Source: Rhabditoides inermis
Taxonomy: Eukaryota > Nematoda > Chromadorea > Rhabditida > Rhabditidae
NCBI GenBank assembly: GCA_963966185.1
Contig: CAWZYM010000014.1
Coordinates: 36,001 to 100,000 of the forward strand
DNA length: 64,000 nucleotides
Direction of reading: 5' to 3'
Shown: positions 43,821 through 55,158 of the stretch, one piece after another
Position numbering within the stretch: the stretch's first letter is position 1
Layout: each line of letters starts with the position of its first letter
The notes under the pieces: model-generated
The model's database searches: none
What the model was told of the DNA's origin: nothing
What the model saw: the letters and a program-made list of their open reading frames with translations, nothing else
Translations under genes and position numbers: made by a program

Positions 43821-46034
43821 ATGTCTGCTCGTCGCTCGACTCTGCGCATGCGCAGTGGCTACGGCGGTCAGGGCAATGCTATGCCGGAAGAGGAGGAGGA
43901 GGTTGTGCCGAAGATGGACGACGACCTGGCTGGATACGCGATGGTCGGAGACAATCGCGGAGGCGACACGAAGGAGTGCCACGGGCGCTACTCGCCGCTT
44001 CACTCGAACACGAACGTGTACCGGGCGCAGCACGAGCGCCTCGAGTCGACGGCGTCGCACGGGCTGAGCACGCAGAGGCTGGACGGAGCCGGAGCCGCGG
44101 CGCCCGTCGATGCGCGCACTCTCACTGCCGACAGCAGGCGATCCACTGCCAGCAGGAAGAGCGGACAGGAGACGCACTCTGATGGAGTCTCGCCTATTCG
44201 GTGAGTAGTTTGGATTTCGATCTTACATGTTATTGTTTTCTTGTCCAAGGATAAAGAACCGGAGGTTGTGGCTAGTGATGCGGATATTGATTATACTGTG
44301 ATCGGAATGACTGAGGAGATCTATCTTTGTTTCAGATGAGCGGCAACCGTGAGATGCTGTCGCGTCGCCAGCAGGCGATGGGCACTCCGAGCCGCGAGAA
44401 GCTGGTGAGCGGAGGAGGAATAGGAGAGACGGTGGTGCGCGAGTCGCCGGTGCACGAGCTGCGTCATCATCCGCCCGCGCGCACTCGCCCGTGTCTGTGA
44501 CATCGTCGACCGGACTGCCGTCTCGCTTCTCCCCGCAGGCCTTCGCCGCCCCGCCCGCTGGCATGCCGCTCACCAGCTACCACGGACGGGAGGACGGGCC
44601 GACTGTGGTCACCAAGCACAAGACGGGGCCACTCTCCAGTCGCAGGCTCAGGGAGGACAGCGTGTGCCGAGGGGCGCTCCACCAGCACTCCGCAGGTGAG
44701 TCATGAGCGGGTTGAGAGATTGTAATCGAGTCGGGGTTACTTGATGATGGTGTTCAGGGATCAGGGTACTGCTGCGCGTGGAGGCCCGCCGCGTGCGCCT
44801 GAGTGGAACGAGGACGATTCGTTTGTGTCGACCATCACCACTGCGAGCGACGTGCTGGCGCGACAGGATGCTGAGACAAAGAGGCATCTGAACAAGCTGG
44901 CCCACGAGCGCGTCGCGGCCATCCGCCTGGAGATGCAGCGCGTGCGCCGCCCGCCCCCGCCCGTCGTCAGGGACACGAGGAGCACCATGTAGGTGAGAGT
45001 GGCAGTGAAGAGCTGATATGAGACATCCTCTTGCAGTCCTCCAGCTGCACTTCGCCGAGCACGTTCGCTTGGCAACCTGCCCGTCAACTTTGCCGTGCAC
45101 CTGGAGGTATACGCGATAAAGCTGCGCGACCCCAAGCAGCCCGAACTTAGCTGCGGAAGAAACATAGCCGCTCGAACATCCTTACACCCAGTGAGTGCAC
45201 GGATGGGAAAGGGAGTGTGGTTGGATACTGGCTATGTATTTTAGGCAGCCTGGCGCATCACCGCGCGGAGAGGACTGCTCTCCAGGAGACGATGACTGGA
45301 GGAGAGTTCATCAAGTGTGCATCTGTTACGCTGAACCGCGACACGACTGGCAAGCACAAGTTCTACATGGACAATGCCGAGTACCCGGAGGGCACGATCG
45401 AGATCACGAGCCGCTGCACCACCACCCTTCCCGCTGTCGAGCTAGACTGCAGGGAACTCTTGGTGAGTAGAAGGGAGTGGGGGAAGGGATCTAATGGCCA
45501 CTGTTTCAGACCATGTACCAAGTTGTGGGTGGATTCGGTTCCTGGGTGCATTTCTGGAGGTGAGTCTAGGGACACTTCTAAATTTCTATTCTTCAATGAC
45601 CCCGTTCAGGTACCCGGATGATAAGATGCTGGAGAAGGCGCCGGTGGCTGTGATGGATCTGAGCAAGTGTGTGGTCAGCATGATCAACCACGCCCCGCAG
45701 GAGGTGTGCTCGCGGCCGCACTCGTTCTGCGTGCTCGTCGCCACCACGCCCACTCTGGTCGAGAAGAAGAGGTGGGTAGAAGGGATGGGGATGGAGAGTA
45801 TTGACTGATTACAGGGTGCTGCTATCTTCTTCCGACTCGAAGGAGCTGTGCACTGCCTGGATGCAGGCACTCAATTTATGTAGTTGTTTTTATATAGATT
45901 TTCAAAGTTCCTCTGTAGACTATTGTGTTACTTGTTTGTCAGTTTTGTGTATTTTGTGTTGTGTAGTTATTCTTTTTGCGCACTGCGGTGTTGATTTGAG
46001 ACTCGGAGTTGTTCGTTAGATTTTTACAAGGACA
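43821..46034 (+). CDS. ani: Anillin homologue (anillin homology region plus PH domain)
   Basis: MSARRSTLRMRSGYGGQGNA at 43821 begins a low-complexity Ser/Arg-rich region. DETKRHLNKLAHERVAAIRL-type coiled coil follows at 44860-44940. The anillin homology region includes NLPVNFAVHLEVYAIKLRD (45070-45130), GGEFIKCASVTLNRDTTGKH and FYMDNAEYPEGTIEI (45300-45400). The PH domain has GGFGSWVHFWRYPDDKMLEK, APVAVMDLSKC and, at 45815-45880, LLSSSDSKELCTAWMQALN; the YPDD...AP..MDLS pattern is diagnostic of anillin PH. Anillin scaffolds actin, septin and RhoA at the contractile ring. A one-base frame change near 44465 or an extra intron is needed to connect 44204-44700. The end is placed at a possible last short exon; reading through instead gives a stop at 46019. 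Confidence 0.75.
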
Positions 46035-46114
46035 CTTGATTGACTCATTTTTTTTATTTTGTCAAATACTAATCGAACAATTGACGGAAACACATATCAA
46101 GTCAAACGACAGTT

Positions 46115-46592
46115 TCATTGTTTTGCCTTTTCTTTCTTATCGGCCTTCTTTTCCTTCTTATCGGCCTTGTCCCACGTGTTCCAACCAAAGCGACGCGGGT
46201 TGAACGTCGAAGACTCTGAACATCTCTCTTTCTCCCTTTCTCTTCCTCTCTCTTCCTCCCCCCCCACTCCTCCCGCTCTTCCTCTCTTCCTCCCCCCTCT
46301 GTCTCTCTCTCCCTCTACCCCTTCTCTCACCACAGTCCGGCTCGACGCTTTTCAGCCGCGCTCCGACGTACTCGAGCTTGATGTTGATGCGGCAACAATG
46401 CGTCTCGCGGTGGAAGAGAGTGGCGATCGGCACACCCGCGCCCAGAATTGGTACGAAAAGCACGTACATTCTGTCGGAGCGCGGCCGGTCCCACTTGACG
46501 GCCTCGCTTTCATCCACCAACTTCGCCGGAACAGGCTTCCGGAACACCTTCACAGACGCCTAGACAACTCTCTTCGTATCTCCTCCCTCTCT

Positions 46593-46629
<37 letters not shown>

Positions 46630-47101
46630 TCACCACGTTGGTTGCGCGCAGCAGGGTGTTGTGCGTAGAGTGGCATGGCGGGATGGTACCGTAGCCCTGC
46701 AATTCTCTCTCTCTCTCTTCTTCTCTTCTTCTCTCTCGCTGATACCGTATCGCTGAAATACATGTCCGCGTCGGTGAACATGATTTTGAAGGCGACCTCG
46801 ACGAACCCCACGTTGGTTAGAGTCACAATATGACCCTTCCGATCCGCCTAAAAAATAGTGTGCGAGAGACACGGGAAGAGAGAAAGAGAGAGAGGGAGAT
46901 GAACATAGGAAGGAGGAGAGCTGGGGAGAGACTGATTGAGAGACGCACCGTCTTCGTGTAAACGATCACGTTCTTGTTGGTGGAAACGAAGACGGGGGGC
47001 TCGATGAGACGGAAGTCGGGGTCGTTGTCGGTGTACTCGTAGGCACTCTCGCCAGCCGCAGTGGTGAACGCAGCAGGAGATTTTGCGGGCTGCAATCTCA
47101 T
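46115..47101 (-). CDS. Divergent MSP-like domain protein with Lys-rich tail
   Basis: ATG at 47099-47101 gives MRLQPAKSPAAFTTAAGESA and RLIEPPVFVSTNKNVIVYTK (46958-47101). The next exon has GHIVTLTNVGFVEVAFKIMF and TDADMYFSDT (46745-46850). A later exon reads KVFRKPVPAKLVDESEAVKW and YVLFVPILGAGVPIATLFHR (46335-46555). The end is FNPRRFGWNTWDKADKKEKK with stop at 46115. The alternation of strands, NV.FVEVAFKI and the LFVPIL segment resemble the MSP fold. The repeated ADKKEK tail is basic. It is head-to-head with the MSP gene to its right and convergent with anillin. Confidence 0.6.
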
Positions 47102-47521
47102 CCACTTCACACTGCGCTGCTGTCAAGTCAAGCCACAAAGCTACGTGAAATACACGACGAATCTTACGCAGTTTGAATTGAAAAGGACCACCCACCTGCG
47201 ACATAGTTCAGTGATAGAAATGACATGGCACAGTGATGAGAACATTATTGATTCAGAAAAATTGCTATTTTCTTTTGTCACGAAACAAAATAAAATTACG
47301 TAGTGATGATGTTTTGAAATGAATGCAATCATTGTAGCGACTTCACTCTTTCCTCTTATTGAACGGTTGGTTTTCCTTAATTTTTCTGGGACACTGTTGC
47401 ATCACAATACTTTTAACAGATGCATTCTATCATCTTCTCTCTCTTTGGGTGGATACTTGTTCTGCTCAAATGCGCCAACGTACGAATCTGAAGTTGATGA
47501 GTACTAATTGTTCTGATTCAG

Positions 47522-49551
47522 AAGAAGCGGTTTGTTCCGATGGTGAAGAAGAATGAGAAGGTGGGGAAGAATAGTGAATGTCCATACATGTGTGTAGAAG
47601 AACGTGAACTGTGTTGAAGAACGTGCCTCCGGCTCCCTCATCGGTCTCTGCCGTCCCGCCATCTGCTCCCTCTACGCCTCCTGGCCCCGCCCCTCTTCGC
47701 CCCGCCTTTTCTCACGCGGTCAACTGCGCGACGAGGGCGAACATGATGTAGGTCATACGATATCGCTCATCATCTTACGCGTTCTAAACGTTAATGGTTG
47801 TTTTTAACAGTTATAAAAATGCCTGGAAAATATGAGAAATGTCAAGTCTTTTCAGGACGCGTTGTCTGGCTGTATTCAAGACTCCGACACCGGACTCTGG
47901 ACTGAACATGGCCTCCGCGGATGTACGTTAGTCTCTTCGATGACAGTAGATATTGTTATAAAGTTGTTTGGTATAGTCAGCAAATGTGTATTTGAAGCAT
48001 CCACGGGTTTTCTCACTGTTCGAAAACACCTGAAATGGCGTCTCATATGACTTGTATAGGGGTAAAGTGTACCTACATTCTCGCAGAAGTGCCCGGGAGA
48101 CTTCAAGGCCGGGTTCCAGCCAGCGCCGACGGCCGATCTCCACGAGGTATGGGGGGATAGAGTATTTCCATGGATGACTTCTACCAAAACGATTAAAACG
48201 CCTATGGTGGACACAAACCGGCAACACTTTGTACCTCGCACCTTTTGAAAGACGATGATGACGCAACAAAACTGCCCAATTTTGACTGATACTACATCGA
48301 TTTCTTTCTGAAATGATACGATTGTGCAATGATGAGGTTCGCTTAGTTGACCGTGAGTCCCGCCGAAGTTCGTCTTCCCACTCGCGACTCGTTCGCGTTG
48401 GTGACTCTCACGAACTCGTCGGGTCACACTCTCAACTACAAGGTACTTGAATGTCTAACAGTATATAACTTACTTTTGAATGCAGCTCATCACCAGCCAG
48501 GCCTACGACACTGGCGCGGTCGCGTGTGGAGAGATCGGACCCGGTTCCTCGACCACGATTCGCCTGAGCTGCGCGGTGGGTGGAATTCTCATAACAGTAG
48601 TTGATCACGAGCTCTGTTCACACAACTAGAACGGTCTGCGTGCACTTTGAGAGATTCCACGGCACTGTTGTGAACATGAATCAACCGATATTCAACCGAT
48701 ATCAACCGATATTCGATCGATACTGTGATCCACGAACTACCATCCCATTCAAATTCAAATTCAAATTCAAATGTTTATTCGGAATCGCAAATATGATTAT
48801 GACACGTACAAAACGAAATCACTCATAAGAACCTAAGATGGTAGTATAGATTTTTTTGCGCCGAATGGAAGATGCAGCTTCACTAATCGGGCTCTTGCAA
48901 TCCCATCCATAGAGGGCATTCGTCTTGCGGACCATACCATTGAACCAATATTGACGTAGATGTTGATAATCGATCGATATCCATCGATAATCCAAAAGCG
49001 CGGCAACTCCAGTATCAAACTAACCGCAAGGAACGATATCCACTCCACATAGTGCCAATATTGATCCAATCCTCGAGCTAGCGTTGCTGACTTCCATATT
49101 GGGCTACTCCGCGCGGGCCGCGGGCCCAGCGTTTCTCACGGAGGATTCCAGAACAAACGGCGGCGACGACCGGCGGTGCGAGAAATGCACCCAACCGGCC
49201 GCCGTGACGAAAAGAAATGGAATTTTGAAATGGAAACCATCCCATTTGTTAGCCTTAATCCGTAAAACCTGAAAGGTTAAGATTCTGAACTGAATCAAGA
49301 TCGCGTCGCACCACCCCCTTCTATCTTGTGATATGAAGCTTGGAACTTTACAGCCACGCTACGCGTCGGCACTCGATGACAAAGACGGGATGATCATCAA
49401 GTACAAGATCTCCTCCGCGGTCACGGTAGGATCTTCCTTTCCACATTTCCTTTGACCATCCTTTGACCACATTCAGCTGCCATCCAACGACACGTCTGTG
49501 CTGGCCAGAGACGAGCAGTACAAGCGCGTCGTCGTTCCGATCCACCACTGA
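47522..49551 (+). CDS. MSP-domain protein with Pro-rich linker (first exon not fixed)
   Basis: Exons read KKRFVPMVKKNEK (47522), a Pro-rich stretch NVPPAPSSVSAVPPSAPSTP (47630-47745), a short exon near 47860-47921, KCPGDFKAGFQPAPTADLHE (48088-48147) and the MSP domain: LTVSPAEVRLPTRDSFALVT, LTNSSGHTLNYK, LITSQAYDTGAVACGEIGPG, DGMIIKYKISSAVT and a last exon ending YKRVVVPIHH, TGA at 49549-49551. AATAAA at 49601 fits its polyadenylation. The long intron at 48575-49350 holds no gene. Confidence 0.65.
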
Positions 49552-49628
49552 TCGACTCCAACTAGCGGCTCAAATGCCATGCATTCCAACTCAGACTCAC
49601 AATAAAAGTTTTTACTCTGAATGGGTGT

Positions 49629-49681
<53 letters not shown>

Positions 49682-49762
49682 CTCACGGTGGCATGTGATA
49701 GTTCGCACGATTGAAGCAAATGTTTGTCATGCTCCTGTTCTGAGAAGAGACACAGCAGGCTG

Positions 49763-49876
49763 ATGGAGTGGCGGTGCGAGCGCGTGCCCAGCTACAGCTA
49801 CTCACGAGAGGGACGAGCGCGTGGGCGTGTCCGCTGTGGTTGCGGGTGCAGAGGCACGCAGCACGTGTTCAAGTAG
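49763..49876 (+). CDS. Orphan Cys/Arg-rich exon ending inside a MITE
   Basis: MEWRCERVPSYSYSREGRAR and a GCGCRG motif are read from 49763; the stop TAG (49874-49876) is supplied by the first bases of the TTCGAA-family element. It may be a terminal exon of the MSP gene or of another gene whose other exons (perhaps near 50130-50260) could not be joined. Confidence 0.25.
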   Translation: MEWRCERVPSYSYSREGRARGRVRCGCGCRGTQHVFK

Positions 49877-49877
49877 C

Positions 49878-50042
49878 GGTCAGTCTCTTCAAACGACTTC
49901 GAATAGCCTTCAAACTACTCCCGATATGCCTTGCGATTTGCCTTCGAACTACTTCAAATGACTCCAAACGACTTCGAATTTCTTGCGTTAACCTTGCAAC
50001 GCCTTCGAATTACTTCTGATATGTATTCGAAGAGAATGACCA
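49878..50042. mobile_element. TTCGAA-family MITE, copy 2
   Basis: Starts GGTCAGTCTCTTCAAACG and ends TTCGAAGAGAATGACC; inside are CTTCGAA/ACTTCAAA words. A duplicated right end follows at 50060-50095. Confidence 0.75.
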
Positions 50043-50475
50043 CTACCGTAGATCCGTATTCGAAGAGAATGACCACTACCGTTCACTACCGTAGATCCGC
50101 AGAGTGCGCACGCGCACACGTTTGTGATGCAAATGGGCAGATGAGACCGGTTCAGTACCCGTCACACTACGATACTACAGTATCCCTACGTGCGCCTATG
50201 CGCACGCCTCACAGACACAGCACAGCATCTTCTGCGGCACAAGTGCCCCGAAGTCATAGGTAGCAGTCGCGACAGATGTCCAGTCCATGGTGGCGGTCAC
50301 TGAGACAGTGAGAGAGGGGGGGGGTGAAGAAGAAAGTGAAAGAATAGAGAGGTGAGAGGGTGAGAAAAAGAGGGGGCAGGAGAGAGAGGGGAGAAAGAGA
50401 TAGAGAGAGAGCGGAGATATAGAGAGGAGAAGAGAGAGGTAGAGGAGAAAGAAAGAGGGGGAAGAGAGAGAGAAA

Positions 50476-50506
<31 letters not shown>

Positions 50507-51259
50507 GAGAGAGAGAGAAACAGAGAGAAATGAGAGAGGATGAGAGGGAGAGATATCAAAAGAAGCAGAGGTGGAAGAGGGGCGAGAAGTAAATCAACCC
50601 TCTTTCAAGTCGATCAGTTGTGACGTATGCTGCGCACACGGAAACTTGGCGTGTACTCAACAATGCTCTCTGATGATATGACGCCACTCCAGCGTTCGCT
50701 GACGTGTCCCTTCCACACGCTCGCCTTCTCTTCCGCGCCGCGCAGGGGTCACTGTGAGCGAATCACTTTCACCCCTCTTCCGAGTGCATCCCTACCCTTT
50801 TCGGTTACAGGCTCTAATGTGTTGTTATTCCAATCTCCAATCTCACACTTGGTGACCCTGGCTGGGAACCCACGCGCTTCAATAAAGTCACATGCTCAAA
50901 AGATTTTGTGAAAACTCATATTATGGAGAAATTATGTTTTAATATTCACTTTATACTTAGTGGATTCGGAATATACAAAAACATTGAAAAAATAATACAA
51001 AGATAAACCATTATTAATTTATGAAAGTCCACACAGCAACTATTTTTCTAGTCCGTCAATAGTCCATCTCGTGTACGTCATAAAAACTCTCTTCACTGCC
51101 AAGTTGCCAAGTATCATGAACTGTATTTGTGTTTTCGTGCTCCGCGTTCACTCGTTGATCACTCGAAGTTCATTTGGTTGCCGCCGTGAATGAATCGGTT
51201 TGCATGTGTCTGGTTGAACTGTCTCTCCCCTCCATCCTGTCCCTCCCCTCCCCCGTCAG
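50043..51259. other. No secure gene; purine-rich tract and AATAAA
   Basis: 50300-50600 is a degenerate (GA)n tract. 50620-50890 has unassigned open frames and an AATAAA near 50880. The rest is AT-rich. Confidence 0.35.
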
Positions 51260-51327
51260 TTGTATCGCGTTGGCTCGCGGCGCGGGTCACTTTGCGGTCA
51301 AGTTCCGAGTCAACAAGAAGTTAGTTG

Positions 51328-51406
<79 letters not shown>

Positions 51407-52306
51407 GAGAGAGCTGCTACACGTGTCTTCTAGTGCCACCTCGTCTACTCAGCCAGTAAAGAAGCTGGAGGACCTGCTCGCCCAGTACAGGGCGACGGAG
51501 GTGAAAAAGGAAGAGGAGGAAGAGGAGGGCGAAGACTCGGAAGACGCCACACTGGTAGATCTCCCTCTCTCCCTCTCTCTCTCTCTCCCTCTCTCTCTGT
51601 CTGTCTCTATGTCTCTATGTCTCTGTCTCTCTGTCTCTTTCACTCTCTCTCCACTTTTCTTTTCTTAGCACTCGACGCTTAGCGAGAAGAGCGACAAGCA
51701 GAGCGACAGTGAGCGCAGTCACAGCACTGGCAAGAGGTATACTGTATGTACCGTAATCCATAACTACAGTATTTCCAGCCCGACGACCGAGTCTGAATAC
51801 CTCTCGCTGCAAGACCTCGACTTCACTGTGCTCGTCAAGTGCACGCTCAAGTACGACTACAAGAGCGGAGAGGTACTGTAGAGTACCGTAATCGAGAGTG
51901 TACCGTACTCTTTCCAGAAGATCCAGAAGGGAATTCTGAAGCTGGCCAAGGAGATGCCGGGCAGCACGACTCTCATCGACGCCCTCAAGATGTTCCTCGC
52001 GCAGGCCGACAAGAAACAGCACACGGTACAGGATACTGTAGCGATACGGTATGTACAGTACCCAATACAGGTGAACGGTCGTCTGTGGCTGACGAACGCG
52101 TACTCTCGCTACAAGACCGAGATGAGTCCGGAGAAGTGGAAGGTTGGTGGGCGGAGCTTGCGGGGGCGGAGCTGGCTGTTTAGGGGTGTGTGGTGCGGGA
52201 CGTGTTGGAGAAGCAGGGCAGCCAGCACTCTGTCGTTCGATTCGTCTTCGATTGTCGCGAGAAGAAACAGGTCAAAGAAGACATGCGATGGACGCTGCAA
52301 GTGTAG
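51260..52306 (+). CDS. Unrecognised acidic/Ser-rich protein with conserved-looking C-terminal domain (5' end open)
   Basis: The first visible exon follows CCCCGTCAG and encodes CIALARGAGHFAVKFRVNKK. After a (GA)n intron come SSATSSTQPVKKLEDLLAQY, a Glu run and GEDSEDATL (51425-51554), SEKSDKQSDSERSHSTGK, YLSLQDLDFTVLVKCTLKYD, IQKGILKLAKEMPGSTTLID, ALKMFLAQADKKQHTVQ, VNGRLWLTNAYSRYKTEMSP and a last exon with DVLEKQGSQHSVVRFVFDCR, TAG at 52304-52306. Small introns (about 50 bp) separate these. Family not recognised. Confidence 0.6.
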
Positions 52307-52748
52307 AGAAGACAAGACAAGACTTGAAACATTATTACAACATTATACGTGCAGTGGTTCCCTTAAAATTGTGACTTGTGTGAAAGAATTTCTGTGATTT
52401 GACAATAAAGCGTTTGATTAAAATTAACTTTTTGGAAAACAAGTGACCTCGCTTGCTACGGAGTGGATTTTTGCTCATTACAGATTAGAATAAGAGTTGC
52501 GATAAATTATTCTCCTTGTCTTGTGTCTTATAGAACTTTTTATAGAACCCTAAAGTATATCAAAAACCGAGAGTGTTATATAGTGGTTGGTGAGAAATAG
52601 CACTATTTACAGACGCGAATGATTCCCCCGCTGGGCTGGCCAAGGAGAAGTACTTTCCCCATTGTAGTGGCTAATTTCATATAGATCATTTGTGTGTTCC
52701 CGCTTTAGTATGTACCTTATCTGTGTTTTCGTTTCTTTTATTTTCAGA

Positions 52749-54888
52749 ATGGACGATGCTCAACCAAGTTCCGACGGTGCTTCGCGGAATGAGGTGAGTA
52801 TGAGTACCTTGGGGGGAGGGGGCAAGATGAGACCCGTTCGCTGTTCATTCACCTCTCTCAGCCCGTCTTATCACTCGATCGCTTGCCAGATGTCGTCGTC
52901 TACGAACACCTTCTACCGCTATTCGATGCCGAGGTGAGTCCGGAGTCGAGGATACGATCGCTGTAGTAGGTGCGGTTATTCTCTTCGGAAGCAACTCCAT
53001 AGTGTTTCTGGGAGCGGGGACTATTTGGAAGGGCAAATCTGAAGCGTTTGTAAGAGATGAATTGCTCGCTACTTGAAGGACCGTGTCTCGCTTCGTCTCG
53101 TCTCTCGCGCGATGCGCTCACTCTACTCGCGCAACCGCCGGGCTACTTGCCGCACCGACAACACCCTCTACATCTACTACGAACACAAGTCGCTGGTCGG
53201 TAGTGTTTTTTTTGTCTTATGCTTCTCGCTTCCAATCACCCTTGTTCTGTTGGATTTACGGCATGGTTGAGTTAGAGAAAATCCAACGATGTGTGTATTC
53301 CAGACGCTCAGTCTCGGTTCGCGCAGTCGGCGTGTGTGTGCGTGTGTGTCGTGCTGCGAGGGCGGCGGCTGTGTGGGCGACTGGCCGGCGAGGCGAGTGC
53401 TCCGCAAGCTATGCCGCCTGCATCGCTACACCATCACCCATGTGCTGATCGGCATGTACTCGCAAAAGGTTGGTGCGAGACAGCTTACAGCTAGTGTGTT
53501 GTCTAGCATGGTTGGCTCCTCCTTTTCAGTCGATCCTCGTGGACCACGTGTGGACGATGGTGATGGGTGCGGTGGCGCGGCTGCCGCACCTCCGCACCCT
53601 ACAGTTCGGAGCGATCACACCGCCGCCCGAGTGTGAGTGCGCATCTTGCTACTGGATGTGTCACTGTTCATCGTTCGGTTGCCCTATCGTAACTCGCGAG
53701 CTTTGCAGACAATGGCGTGACGCTGCCGCAGCGTCTCGACGTGTACTGCGAGGTGATCGAACGTGATACGAGATTCCGGGAGCTCGCGCTGGTGGGAGAC
53801 ACGGAAAGGGATGATATGGATGACATCTGTTTCAGCCGTTCGTCGCCAAGCTATGTCCGCATGTGCGCACCGTTCACATCAACGACATTTACTCGGTGGG
53901 TTGAACTGCCAATAAGTGATATCGAGATTCAATCAGTCAATATCTTTGATTCAATGAATCAATACCTCTGATTCAAACAATCAATATCTCTGATTCAATC
54001 AATCAATATCTTTAATTCAATCAATCAATTGTTGAACAGGCGAGTCGCTTGGTAGCGTGCGGCACCCGCTTCCCTCGCATCCGCGCGCCATGCGACGTCT
54101 CGCAGTCGCGTGTCACCAACATGGACATACACTGTCGATTCGTGGCGCAGCACTGCGATCGGCTGGACATCGAACTGATCAACGGTACGTTGCGTTAAAT
54201 TAAATTATTACACCACACGGATGCTTCACACATGAAATGCCTGTGAACAATGACAATGGGCAGCAGTAGAGTTATGAGTTGCGTTATCGGATCTTGGGAG
54301 AGTGGGCGGATTCAGGCACCCGCGGATTTTCCTACACCGGCGACACCAGCAGCGTGATCAGAGCTCTCAAGGACATTGACAATGTGAGCGTTTATAGATC
54401 TCGGACATTTTGAAACGGACCAATGCCCAATCATTTCAGCTGGGTGAGGTGACTGTACGCGACGTGATTGTGGGCACGGAGGCGAGTCTCGCCTATCACA
54501 CCCACTGGCTCACCAGTAAGTCACCGTTCTATAAAATATTTTTGTTCGCAAGGTCATGTTGGAACTGACATTTCGTGAATACTCCGGCCAGGACTGCACA
54601 TGTAGGTAACACTCGAACGAAGCACCATGCATACATGTTGAGTGATAGACATTTATCTCTAATCGAAATAATGTGAGTAACGTAACAAAAAGTAGAGCGG
54701 AAGCAAAGCATGAAAATGACATGAGTTGCGATTTATCCGTAATTCGACATGTTGCAGGGTTGCGATGTCAAATAGTCGTGCTCACGCAGCAGCTCATCTC
54801 GTGTCGCAGGGTCGACCACCAGCGCGAGCTTTTCACCCGACTGCTCACTGCCACTGGCGCCATTGAGGAGCGATCATCTCCTCAGTGA
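52749..54888 (+). CDS. F-box protein
   Basis: ATG at 52749 (MDDAQPSSDGASRNE). The second exon encodes LDRLPDVVVYEHLLPLFDAE, followed by DRVSLRLVSRAMRSLYSRNR, which together match the F-box (LP....I...L.....L..L..VSR..). The remainder has Cys-rich SRRVCACVSCCEGGGC, then leucine-rich segments LPHLRTLQFGAITPP, PFVAKLCPHVRTVHINDIYS and CDRLDIELING typical of F-box proteins with degenerate leucine-rich repeats. Later exons reach LISCRRVDHQRELFTRLLTA and TGA at 54886-54888. F-box proteins recruit targets to SCF ubiquitin ligases; the target is unknown. About ten exons, all with short introns. Confidence 0.8.
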
Positions 54889-55158
54889 TATCGAACTCAC
54901 TCGAGCATAGAGCTACCATCCTTTCGTCTCACAATTTCGTCATCACCATGCAAAGTTATCTTATCATGTAAATACAATCGTTCACTACGCCAATATTGTT
55001 TTATCAAAATATTTCCGCAATCATAAAAATGCACCATGTGTGTAATGCGCGCGTGTGGTGCGCGCAGATTCTCTTCGAATTCTCACTACGAAATCAATTA
55101 CCCGTAATTCGACATTTTGATTCCTGTTTCATCTCATTCCACGCATCGCACGTACATC

